Source: CAVWDI01 sp046259385
GTDB lineage: Bacteria > Chloroflexota > Anaerolineae > Anaerolineales > UBA4823
NCBI GenBank assembly: GCA_046259385.1
Contig: JBJYWI010000089.1
Span: 1-31,735, forward strand
Length of the DNA stretch: 31,735 bases
Direction of reading: 5' to 3'
Position 1 is the stretch's first letter; the number at the start of each line of letters is the position of its first letter. Positions 7,465 through 15,035 of this stretch are shown here, piece after piece. The position numbers were made by a program, and so were the translations under genes. The notes beneath the pieces are model-generated. The model searched no databases. It saw nothing but the letters and a program-made list of their open reading frames with translations, and was not told where the DNA came from.

Positions 7465-9069
7465 TCATATGCGCGGTTTTGGGGGCAGCCATTTAAATTC
7501 ACGCGCGCTCTGTCCAAGGATCTCACGCAGGTCTCTCATAAGGCTGCCGTTGAAAGGAGCGTATAAAACTTCACCATCCATTCCCATGATCAACGCGCCT
7601 AAACCATCCGGCGACCAGATAATATCGGTGGAGTTGTTCGGTATTACGACTATTTCTTTCAGCTTGTTCTGTTTGATATCCAGCTGGTAAAGGATTGGCG
7701 CAAGAGTTGATTTTACATGACACAATCCAAAATTGAATGTGGTGTCGTTGACCTGATTCAGCCAATTGGGGAAGAATACATTTTCACCATCTTCATTAGA
7801 GGACATTGATGGGTAAATCCCCGAATCAAGCTGGATTTCATTTTGCCTTACCAGCAGCTCAGCTTTGGTTGGCATGATCTCCCAGATTTCTATTTGAGGT
7901 GCGGATTCTTCTTCTGGGGCGCTGTGACCGACCAGGAGATCGCCTTCCATGGTCCAGTTTGCACATGCGTCGAGTTCGGAATAATCTATGGATTGCGGAA
8001 CACGGACAATTTGACCGGAATTGGAGTCAAGAATACCCTGCCAGCGGACTCCATAATCCGAGGGTATTACATCCAATAAAACAAATCTGGATTGGGGCGA
8101 CCAAATAAAGGACCCGAATTCCACCTCAATCTCCTCTTCAGCGCCTTTTGGATCTGTAACGGTTATCTTATTAGGGTGGAGCAGGAACCCTGGCAAGTCG
8201 GTGACGTCTGCCAACCAAATCCCGTTTGGGTTTCTCCAGATTATCTTCTGGCTGTCGGGAGACCAGCTGAATTCATTGCAATCCTCGTTCTGACTTCCGA
8301 TACATATCCCCAGCACTTCCGGGTTTGGATCCGGCTCATTCTTTACAATGGTTATCTCCCCGGTGGGGGATTCTTTGTTGAAAAGTATAAGCTTCCCATC
8401 CGGAGAAATGGAAACACCAAACATACCAGCGACTGATTCAACCAGATAATTCAATTGTTTAGTTTTAAAGTCAAACACACCCAGATTAAATATTTCCTGG
8501 CCGTCAGCTGTTACCTTCATCTTCTTCAATACAGCAATCTGATTTCCACTCTGGCTGACATCATATTCACTTATGCCATCTATTAGCATGCTGGAATAAT
8601 TAGTGATATGGTCCCAGCGCATCAATTTATCTTCGTCAAGGTATAAGAGGTCGCTGGTTTCCCCATATTCCGGAATTGTATCTGTCAGGGGTTCAGGAGC
8701 CAAAACCTGACTGGCAGCGGTTGGTGTATGGATAACAGTTGGTATGGTTTTTGTGCCTTCTGCCTCTTCAAAATCACTAACATCCTCTGTGACAGCTCTG
8801 GATGGAGAGATTGTTGGGGTGGCGGTAAGGATTGGCTCAACTGCCTCAGGTGTGCTAGTCTGGTCAGCTCCTGGATATATTTCCAGAGCGGGAAGGATAG
8901 TGTTTTGCAGGTTCTGAATGAGTTCATCTGGAATAGCTGTGCAGGCTGAAAGCAGAAAAACTGCACCCATAATGCAACCTATAGAGACCGCAGTGGACCT
9001 CCCCTTTTTGGTAAATAAATTCAGAATTTGATTGGTTTTTGATTTATTAAACGCTGATAATCTAGTCAT
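7465..9069 (-). CDS. Lipoprotein with PD40/TolB-like beta-propeller repeats
   Basis: The 534-aa product starts with a basic segment and a hydrophobic stretch ending in the lipobox L-L-S-A-C (Cys43), so it should be lipid-anchored on the outside of the cytoplasmic membrane. A Thr/Pro/Ala-rich linker follows. From about residue 130 there are several 40-60-residue repeats with W-S-P-D/Q or S-P-D-G cores (for example SWSPDSQKIIW, IWSPQSRF, IIWSPDG), typical of WD40-like PD40/TolB propellers. The ATG at 9069 is preceded by AAGGG at a suitable distance. A longer TTG-initiated frame from 9201 would overlap the hydantoinase gene and bury the signal peptide, so I rejected it. It is 27 bp from the NuoL-like gene and probably leads that operon. 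Ligand and partner are unknown. Confidence 0.75.
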   Translation of the reverse strand: MTRLSAFNKSKTNQILNLFTKKGRSTAVSIGCIMGAVFLLSACTAIPDELIQNLQNTILPALEIYPGADQTSTPEAVEPILTATPTISPSRAVTEDVSDFEEAEGTKTIPTVIHTPTAASQVLAPEPLTDTIPEYGETSDLLYLDEDKLMRWDHITNYSSMLIDGISEYDVSQSGNQIAVLKKMKVTADGQEIFNLGVFDFKTKQLNYLVESVAGMFGVSISPDGKLILFNKESPTGEITIVKNEPDPNPEVLGICIGSQNEDCNEFSWSPDSQKIIWRNPNGIWLADVTDLPGFLLHPNKITVTDPKGAEEEIEVEFGSFIWSPQSRFVLLDVIPSDYGVRWQGILDSNSGQIVRVPQSIDYSELDACANWTMEGDLLVGHSAPEEESAPQIEIWEIMPTKAELLVRQNEIQLDSGIYPSMSSNEDGENVFFPNWLNQVNDTTFNFGLCHVKSTLAPILYQLDIKQNKLKEIVVIPNNSTDIIWSPDGLGALIMGMDGEVLYAPFNGSLMRDLREILGQSAREFKWLPPKPRI

Positions 9070-9119
9070 AAACCCTTGAAGTTTACACGCAAGGCAGCTG
9101 TATTGTCCAGTTAAGAGAT

Positions 9120-9131
9120 GGTTATATAACC
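9120..9131. repeat. Perfect 12-bp palindrome at the end of the hydantoinase gene
   Basis: GGTTATATAACC overlaps the TAA stop codon of the hydantoinase gene (stop at 9124-9122), immediately before the 52-bp gap that leads to the lipoprotein/Nuo-like operon. It could be an operator half-site pair or chance; no U-rich tract follows, so it is not a terminator. Confidence 0.3.
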
Positions 9132-10561
9132 GGTGCGCCCGGTGTCCGGAAAAGAAATTTTCCTTTACCTGGACCGCCGTACCACTGGTCTTTATCGACA
9201 ATTAACTGCCCACGCAGGAATACTTTTTCAGGGTATCCAGTTAATTCCCACCCTTCAAAAAGATTGTAATCTGTGCGGTGGCGGGCTTTTTTCACACCGT
9301 AAGTCACCTTCATATCGGGGTTCCAGATAAGGATATCGGCGTCTGAACCAGGAGAAATGGAACCTTTGCGCGGGAAAAGCCCAAAAATTTTTGCGGGATT
9401 TGTACTTGTAAAAGAGACAAACTGGTTAGGTGTCAGTTTGCCTGAAACTACACCAGCAGTCCATAACACGGGCAGGCGGTCGCCGACCGCCGGAAGACCG
9501 TTTGGGATCTTTGTGAAATCCTCTTCGCCGAGCTCTTTACCCGGGATCGCGACGAATTCGTCTTCATATATGATTGGAGTTCGACCATCGTAAAAAAAAG
9601 GACAGTGGTCAGTGCCGATCACCTGGAGTGTTTCCTGCTCCAAACCCTGCCATAAGCGCTGGTTATCCTCTTTTGTGCGCATAGGTGGAGAACAGATCCA
9701 TTTTGCTCCATCCGCCCTTTTTAATTCGTCAATTGTGAAAAATAAATACTGAGGGCAGGTTTCTGCCATAACAGGGACACCCTTATCACGAGCATATTGA
9801 AGCTGGTCTACCTCGCCAGCTGCATTCATGTGGACAATGTAGAGTGGGGCACCAGCCTGAGCTGCCAGCGCACATGCTCGCAAGGTGGATTCAACCGCGC
9901 CCCAGGCAGGTCTTGTCAAGGCATGCCAGATAGGAGAAGTATGTCCCTGGGCTAAGGCTTCCGCTGTCAGGATTTCGATCACATCTCCGTTCTCTGCATG
10001 CAGCATCGTCAGCATCCCGTTGCTCCCGGCGGTCCGCATCACTTTGAATATCTCCCCATCCTGCAGCCTCAGGCGGTTATTGTAAGCTGTGAAAACTTTT
10101 ACAGTTGTCACACCAAAACCGGGCAAACCCGGGATTTCTCTCAACACCTGGTCATCCAACCGGGTGATGTTCATGTGAAAACTGAAGTCTATCGCAGCTT
10201 TGTGGTCAGCTTTCTCGTGCCAGAAATTGATGGATTCTTCAAGCGTGGGCGCATCCTGGGGAACAAAATCGATAACTGTGGTCGTGCCTCCAAATGCGGC
10301 TGCCTTGTGACCGGTGTAATGGTCGTCTGAAGAGACCGTTTCGAACATGGGCAGGTCAAAGTGTGTGTGGGGATCAACCCCACCAGGGAGGACATATTTT
10401 CCAGAAGCGTCAACTATTTGAATACCCGTAACCTGCAACCCGGGTTCTACCCGAGTAATTTTTTCGCCAGCGATCAGTATATCTGCCTGAAAAGTTTTAT
10501 CGGCAGTAATTACTGTCCCGGATTTGATCAGTAATTCCGGTTTCTTTGTATTGTCTGCCAT
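9122..10561 (-). CDS. hydA: Dihydropyrimidinase/hydantoinase-type cyclic amidohydrolase
   Basis: The family hydrolyses cyclic amides such as dihydropyrimidines, hydantoins or related imides to N-carbamoyl amino acids in the cytoplasm, using a binuclear metal centre. The 479-aa protein has normal family length and the complete metal ligand set. H65-x-H67 lies in G-G-V-D-P-H-T-H-F, K155 in V-T-T-V-K-V-F is the lysine to be carboxylated, and the set is completed by H188 (M-L-H-A-E), H244 (I-V-H-M) and D318 (G-T-D-H-C-P-F). Tyr160 (F-T-A-Y) matches the substrate-stabilising Tyr of dihydropyrimidinases. It is 31 bp downstream of the 188-aa unknown, in a group with a PLP enzyme. In E. coli the homologue HyuA/YgeZ is encoded beside YgeW and carbamate kinase YqeA, both of which have counterparts here at about 25-26.6 kb. 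The exact substrate cannot be read from sequence. Confidence 0.88.
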   Translation of the reverse strand: MADNTKKPELLIKSGTVITADKTFQADILIAGEKITRVEPGLQVTGIQIVDASGKYVLPGGVDPHTHFDLPMFETVSSDDHYTGHKAAAFGGTTTVIDFVPQDAPTLEESINFWHEKADHKAAIDFSFHMNITRLDDQVLREIPGLPGFGVTTVKVFTAYNNRLRLQDGEIFKVMRTAGSNGMLTMLHAENGDVIEILTAEALAQGHTSPIWHALTRPAWGAVESTLRACALAAQAGAPLYIVHMNAAGEVDQLQYARDKGVPVMAETCPQYLFFTIDELKRADGAKWICSPPMRTKEDNQRLWQGLEQETLQVIGTDHCPFFYDGRTPIIYEDEFVAIPGKELGEEDFTKIPNGLPAVGDRLPVLWTAGVVSGKLTPNQFVSFTSTNPAKIFGLFPRKGSISPGSDADILIWNPDMKVTYGVKKARHRTDYNLFEGWELTGYPEKVFLRGQLIVDKDQWYGGPGKGKFLFRTPGAPVI

Positions 10562-10592
10562 TGCGCCTATGATTACCTTTCACTTGTGTGAT

Positions 10593-11159
10593 CTATTTAT
10601 ACTCTTCAGTATTTTCCCGAATGGAAAAAATTTCTTCAAGTACTGCGGGATCAATTTTGAACTCCAGAGGGTTTTCGACATAATATTTCTGAGAGTCGGA
10701 AGCCCTTTCATGCAGCGCATTCCAGAGGGTTTTGCGCTCATTGGATGCAACAACCAGGTCATTAACTGTTTTCGCTTTGTTTAAATAAGCACCGGTTGTA
10801 TAAAAAAATGTGATCCGGCGCCATTTTCCAGCTGGGATAGGTTTAGGCAAGGGGGTTAATGGACCAAGCTGTATTTTGTAATATTCCTGATCTGCGTGGG
10901 GATGTTCAAGCTGGTCTTTTAAAAGTTCTGCTCTGGTGGTCAATTCATGACCCTTAACCTGAGCGACATATTTGATTTGCCACCGGTCATTTTTAAATGC
11001 GGAAGTCTGGTAGAACGCCAGATAATCAACAGCGATCACCTTAGGAGCTGAACGGATTGGAATCCGGTACCATCCCAGCACTCGCGCGATCTCGAGGTCA
11101 TTGGGACTGGTGATGACTGCCACCAGCACCAGGGATGTCTCAGGAGGGGTTGAAACCAT
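10593..11159 (-). CDS. Conserved protein of unknown function (188 aa)
   Basis: I do not recognise a characterised family. The protein is soluble, with no signal peptide or membrane helix. Notable blocks are an N-terminal hydrophobic strand followed by S-P-N-D-L-E-I-A-R and a W-Y-R-I-P-I-R-S-A-P motif (about 30-39), V-I-A-V-D-Y-L-A-F-Y-Q, G-H-E-L-T-T-R-A-E-L-L, E-Y-Y-K-I-Q-L-G-P-L and W-R-R-I-T-F-F-Y-T-T-G. The density of Tyr, Trp, Arg and His suggests a nucleic-acid- or nucleotide-binding surface, but this is only a guess. I have an impression of similar unannotated proteins in Chloroflexota. It lies 11 bp after the PLP enzyme gene and 31 bp before the hydantoinase gene, so it is almost certainly co-transcribed with both. 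The ATG has no strong Shine-Dalgarno sequence. Confidence 0.7.
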   Translation of the reverse strand: MVSTPPETSLVLVAVITSPNDLEIARVLGWYRIPIRSAPKVIAVDYLAFYQTSAFKNDRWQIKYVAQVKGHELTTRAELLKDQLEHPHADQEYYKIQLGPLTPLPKPIPAGKWRRITFFYTTGAYLNKAKTVNDLVVASNERKTLWNALHERASDSQKYYVENPLEFKIDPAVLEEIFSIRENTEEYK

Positions 11160-11170
11160 TCGTTTTTTGT

Positions 11171-12640
11171 CTATCCAGTCAACCCAACTTCCGAGTTAAA
11201 TTTTTCGATCAGCACATCGATTTCGTCCACCTGATTCTGGACTTCTTTCCAGTAATCCGGCTGGTACCACTGTGCCAATATTTCCTCGTAGGTTTTTCCC
11301 TGCTGCTCAACCCAGGTGAAATATTTAAGATTATGAATGCGGCGTTTTCCGATATAACTTAGTTCTTCAAGGTTGTCGGTAGTAATCCCGAGCAAGTGGC
11401 GTGCAAAATCGGCTGAGGCGTCAAGTTCGCTGTATTCACCCATTTCTTGGTGCATCTCAATCAGACGGCTGTTGTAGAGTTCCATGGAATCGGTCAATAC
11501 CGTCAGTACAATATCATTGGAACCCAATTCGTAGTATTTTGCGAATTTTATTGAGGAGATTAGATTTGATATACTGGAAAAACCGAGTAAATCAAGATTC
11601 TTGACGATGTTTTCAGGCACACTTTTCTTGAGCAGAAAACTTCTTCCAACCGGTTCGTTAAATAAGCGCGCCAAGTTGACAACCGCGTTGTCATCGATCG
11701 CAACGACCATATCGGTGTTCTTTGAATTGTGGATCCAGGGCACGTGCTTATCGCCAATCCCTTCTATCCGGTGAGCGCCGAATCCGTTTTCGAGCAGGGT
11801 GGGACACTGTAACGCCTCACTGGCGACTATTTTGCTATCCGGGAAAAGCTGCTTCATATAATCGCCGCTGGCGATTGTCCCTGCTGAACCGGTGGCTGAA
11901 ACCACACCCCGGTAAATATCATGCGGTCCCATCTCTATTTCCAGCACTTCTTCAAAAGCTTTACCAGTCAATTTGTAGTGCCAGAGATAGTTGCCGAATT
12001 CATCAAACTGGTTGAAAATCATTAAATCTTCACCCGATCGGCGCAGTTCCCAGCACTTATCAAAGATTTCTTTGACATTCGACTCGCTTCCTGGGGTTTT
12101 AATTACCTCACCGGCGATATTCGCCAACCACTCAAACCGCTCCGCGCTCATCTCTTCCGGCAGGATTGCAATCGATTCGCATGCGAGCAGTTCAGAATCG
12201 TAAGCGCCGCCGCGGCAGTAATTCCCGGTTGAAGGCCAGACAGCTTTCTGGGTGGTTGGGTCGAATTGCCCGGTGATTAGGCGCGGAACTAAGCAGCCAA
12301 AAGCAGCCCCAACTTTATGGGCTCCCGTTGGGAACCATTTACCTACAAGCGCAATAATCCGCGCATCTGTACCCGTCAGTGATGGGGGAAATTCCAGATA
12401 ATTAACCCCCTTGAAACCGCCGCCTTTTGGCAGGGGTTCATTTTTCCAGGTAATCCGGAAAAGATTGCGGGGATTCACATCCCATAGACCAATATCTGTC
12501 AGCTCATCTTTGATTTTCTCCGGTATCAGCCCGGGGTCTAGCATTTGAGCGAAGGTTGGAATGATGATGTTTCGCTCCCGAACCCGTTTAACTGCTCGCT
12601 GGCGTCTTTCAGGGTAGATAGTAAGGTCAATCTCAGTCAA
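11171..12640 (-). CDS. PLP-dependent fold-type II enzyme, function unknown (cysteine synthase/threonine synthase superfamily)
   Basis: The roughly 490-aa protein belongs to the tryptophan-synthase-beta-like PLP superfamily. The probable Schiff-base lysine is in P-T-G-A-H-K-V-G (about residue 109). A substrate/carboxylate loop P-S-T-G-N-Y-C-R-G-G follows about 30 residues later. The phosphate-binding glycine loop is G-S-A-G-T-I-A-S-G-D-Y. It is about 100-150 aa longer than cysteine synthase, with extra N- and C-terminal segments. Members of this kind are often annotated only as 'PLP-dependent protein beta subunit'. A GTG at 12649 also opens the frame, but GAGG abuts it directly and is eight bases from a TTG at 12640, so I favour the TTG. 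It is 27 bp after the glycosyltransferase gene and 11 bp before the 188-aa gene. In the E. coli yge locus a PLP ammonia-lyase (YgeX) occupies a similar context, so a lyase role on a catabolic amino acid is possible. Confidence 0.75.
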   Translation of the reverse strand: MTEIDLTIYPERRQRAVKRVRERNIIIPTFAQMLDPGLIPEKIKDELTDIGLWDVNPRNLFRITWKNEPLPKGGGFKGVNYLEFPPSLTGTDARIIALVGKWFPTGAHKVGAAFGCLVPRLITGQFDPTTQKAVWPSTGNYCRGGAYDSELLACESIAILPEEMSAERFEWLANIAGEVIKTPGSESNVKEIFDKCWELRRSGEDLMIFNQFDEFGNYLWHYKLTGKAFEEVLEIEMGPHDIYRGVVSATGSAGTIASGDYMKQLFPDSKIVASEALQCPTLLENGFGAHRIEGIGDKHVPWIHNSKNTDMVVAIDDNAVVNLARLFNEPVGRSFLLKKSVPENIVKNLDLLGFSSISNLISSIKFAKYYELGSNDIVLTVLTDSMELYNSRLIEMHQEMGEYSELDASADFARHLLGITTDNLEELSYIGKRRIHNLKYFTWVEQQGKTYEEILAQWYQPDYWKEVQNQVDEIDVLIEKFNSEVGLTG

Positions 12641-12676
12641 TTTATTCACCTCAAAATATTTAGAAACTGGAAAAAT

Positions 12677-13618
12677 TTATTTTTTATCTGGTTTGTCTAT
12701 CTCTTGCGGGCTTTCTTTAAGGATATACAGCGGACGGCCTTTTGCTTCATCGTAGAGTCGCCCTATATATTCGCCCAGGATCCCCAGCGAAATTAACTGG
12801 ACTCCGCCCAGGAAAAGAACCGCAATCAGAGTTGTCGCCTGTCCTAAAAATGCCTGTGCCCCAGCCAGACGCAGGGCAATCACGAAAGGAATCGCCAGTA
12901 TGCTCAGTCCCGCTGAGAAAAAACCCAGGTATGTCGCAACCTGAAGAGGGAAGTAGGAGAAGCTGGTGATTGCATCGCTGGCGAATTTAACCATTTTGCG
13001 CAGCGGATATTTGGTCTCCCCGGCGAACCGGGCTGCACGTTTGTAGGGCACACCTGCCTGATTGAAACCCACCCAAACCGACATACCCCTTAAAAAACGA
13101 TGGCGTTCACGCATCTGGTTCATCACATTTACAACTTGGCGGTCCAGCAGGCGGAAATCGCCAGTATCCAGGGGGATGTCCACGTCGGTGATCTTATATA
13201 TGATCCGGTAAAACAGTGTAGCTGTGGTAAGTTTGAACCAGCTTTCTCCTTCCCGTTCGGTTCGGTATGCGTAAACTACCTCGTAACCCTCCTGCCATTT
13301 TTTAACCATATCCAGAATCAGCTCGGGTGGGTCCTGCAGATCAGAATCCATAACGATTACCGCATCCCCACGGCTGAAATCCAAACCAGCGGTAACTGCA
13401 ATTTGATGCCCGAAATTGCGGGCAAATATAACCGGGCGGACATGGTTGTCCTCCTCCGACAGCTCTTTAATCAACCCAGCGGAACGGTCAGAGGAACCAT
13501 CGTCCACCATTATTAATTCCCAGGATTGCCCGGAATTTTCCATGGTAGATTTAACACGCTTGTAAAGCTCCGGGATTGATTCGGCTTCGTTATAGATCGG
13601 GGTTACGATGGATATCAT
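12677..13618 (-). CDS. Family 2 glycosyltransferase, DPM1/GtrB-like, membrane anchored
   Basis: The 313-aa protein has a GT-A fold of about 230 residues: S-I-V-T-P-I-Y-N-E at the N-terminus, V-D-D-G-S-S-D, and D-S-D-L-Q-D-P-P-E as the metal-binding DXD-type motif. G-D-F-R-L-L-D-R and G-E-T-K-Y-P-L-R-K-M follow. Two transmembrane helices (about 232-258 and 266-290) and a charged tail complete the protein, the plan of GtrB/DPM1-type enzymes that transfer a sugar from a nucleotide sugar to polyprenyl phosphate on the cytoplasmic face. It starts 84 bp after the threonine synthase gene and ends 27 bp before the PLP enzyme gene. It has no obvious functional link to either. The gap upstream contains two short inverted repeats. 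Confidence 0.88.
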   Translation of the reverse strand: MISIVTPIYNEAESIPELYKRVKSTMENSGQSWELIMVDDGSSDRSAGLIKELSEEDNHVRPVIFARNFGHQIAVTAGLDFSRGDAVIVMDSDLQDPPELILDMVKKWQEGYEVVYAYRTEREGESWFKLTTATLFYRIIYKITDVDIPLDTGDFRLLDRQVVNVMNQMRERHRFLRGMSVWVGFNQAGVPYKRAARFAGETKYPLRKMVKFASDAITSFSYFPLQVATYLGFFSAGLSILAIPFVIALRLAGAQAFLGQATTLIAVLFLGGVQLISLGILGEYIGRLYDEAKGRPLYILKESPQEIDKPDKK

Positions 13619-13655
13619 AATTATTTTTTCTCAGGAAAATTGCTAATTTATCCCA

Positions 13656-13702
13656 ACCGCCACTGCGGTAATTGTAACATTTACCATCCCGCTAACGGTA
13701 AA
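13656..13702 (-). repeat. Two short inverted repeats in the thrC to glycosyltransferase gap (weak terminator or attenuator candidates)
   Basis: TTTACC (13680-13685) pairs with GGTAAA (13697-13702), directly after the thrC stop. A second hairpin, ACCGC (13656-13660) with GCGGT (13665-13669), has a four-base loop. Neither is followed by a good U-tract on the minus strand, so intrinsic termination is unproven. Confidence 0.3.
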
Positions 13703-14956
13703 TCAGTTTACGGCTTTTTTCAGATCTTCCAGGGTCGGCTGAATTATGAGAGGTTGGGGGACTGCTTTGCGGGCTGCGTTAATATCCTTTAATCCGCTGC
13801 CTGTGTTGATAACCAACACCGGCGTTGACCGATCGACCAAACCAGATTTAAGAGCAATTTTTAACCCGGCAAATGAGGCTGCGCCGGCAGGTTCTGCGAA
13901 GATGCCAGCCTCTCCAAGATCTTTTATTGCACGGATAATCTCATTATCTTCAACTGTGATGTATGAGCCGTTTGTCTGGGATGCTGCCCTGACTGCCCGC
14001 ACACCATCTCGGGGCATGTCGACTGAAATACTGTCAGCAATTGTATCGGCGGATACAGGTTGAATCTGTTCGGATTTTTGATTGAAAGCGTTTGCGATCG
14101 CGGCTGAACCGGCTGCTTGGACGCCAAAAATGCGCGGCGGAGTTTCGATCCAGTCCAGAGCCAGCAAATCCTTAAATCCTTTGTGGATACCGGAGATAAT
14201 GTTGCCGTCGCCGACAGAGACAAAAACTGCTAGCTCTTCCATATTTTTAACAGATGTGTTTTTATGGTTTTCAAACCATTCCCAGATTTCAAATGCAGCC
14301 GTTTTCTTTCCTTCTGCAGTGAAGGGATTGAAACCTGTGTTGCGACAGTACCATCCAAATTCCTGGGAAGCCTGAATACTTAAATCAAAGGCATCATCGT
14401 ATCTGCCGTCCACCAGGATAACCTGGGCGTTGTAAATCAACAGCTGAGCAATTTTGGCTGGCGGGGCGTTCTTGGGTGCCATAATCACAGCTTTCTGTGA
14501 GACCGCAGCTGCCATCCCAGCCAGCGCCGCGCCGGCATTCCCTGTGGAAGCTGTGACGACCACTTCTTTACCTATTTCAATGGCTTTTGCCACCACAACA
14601 GCGCTGGCGCGGTCCTTGAAAGAAGCAGTAGGATTGGGGCTCTCATCCTTTATGAATAAATCCCGTAAATCCAATTTCTCTGATAGAGAATCGGGGGAAT
14701 ACACAGGAGTCCATCCTACTGAATGGAGAGGTGTGCCTGCTCCAATGGGTTCACCGATAGGCAGCAACGCCAAATATCTCCAGATGGATGGTTCTCTTGA
14801 TTTTTTTATCTGATCCGGAGAGAGGGCTTCCCTGATGTTGCTGTAGTCTAGAATAACATCCAGGTTGCCGCTGTCCCGAGGGCAGGTGTAGATAATTTCC
14901 TGTGTATCGTATTCATGTCCGCAAAGCGAGCACTTATAGTTGTATTCTGATTTCAT
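13703..14956 (-). CDS. thrC: Threonine synthase
   Basis: ThrC converts O-phosphohomoserine to threonine with PLP. The 417-aa product has the family hallmark N-P-T-A-S-F-K-D-R with the PLP lysine at 114. It also has A-S-T-G-N-A-G-A-A (substrate loop), V-G-D-G-N-I-I-S-G (phosphate loop) and E-P-A-G-A-A near the C-terminus. A zinc-ribbon-like N-terminus is present, as in many archaeal and Chloroflexota-type threonine synthases, but only three cysteines (C9, C12, C25) are visible and the fourth position is not Cys, so metal binding may be lost. It lies between the ATPase 2 gene (79-bp gap) and the glycosyltransferase gene. Given the catabolic neighbours, a related PLP lyase or deaminase activity cannot be excluded, but the motif set fits ThrC best. 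Confidence 0.85.
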   Translation of the reverse strand: MKSEYNYKCSLCGHEYDTQEIIYTCPRDSGNLDVILDYSNIREALSPDQIKKSREPSIWRYLALLPIGEPIGAGTPLHSVGWTPVYSPDSLSEKLDLRDLFIKDESPNPTASFKDRASAVVVAKAIEIGKEVVVTASTGNAGAALAGMAAAVSQKAVIMAPKNAPPAKIAQLLIYNAQVILVDGRYDDAFDLSIQASQEFGWYCRNTGFNPFTAEGKKTAAFEIWEWFENHKNTSVKNMEELAVFVSVGDGNIISGIHKGFKDLLALDWIETPPRIFGVQAAGSAAIANAFNQKSEQIQPVSADTIADSISVDMPRDGVRAVRAASQTNGSYITVEDNEIIRAIKDLGEAGIFAEPAGAASFAGLKIALKSGLVDRSTPVLVINTGSGLKDINAARKAVPQPLIIQPTLEDLKKAVN

Positions 14957-15035
14957 GGTAAAAGGATAATTTCTTCTCGAAAGGGGGTTGAATCGAACTT
15001 CAAAACCTTTATGGGTTTATCCGTTAAAGAGTTTA

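Noticed and set aside
9070..9201. TTG-initiated N-terminal extension of the propeller lipoprotein
   Set aside because: It would overlap the hydantoinase coding region by 80 bp and place 44 extra residues before the signal peptide; ATG at 9069 gives a normal lipoprotein signal.
14957..15035. tRNA-like GTTCGATTC sequence in the gap before thrC
   Set aside because: The flanking bases do not form a T-arm stem, and no anticodon arm or acceptor stem can be drawn.
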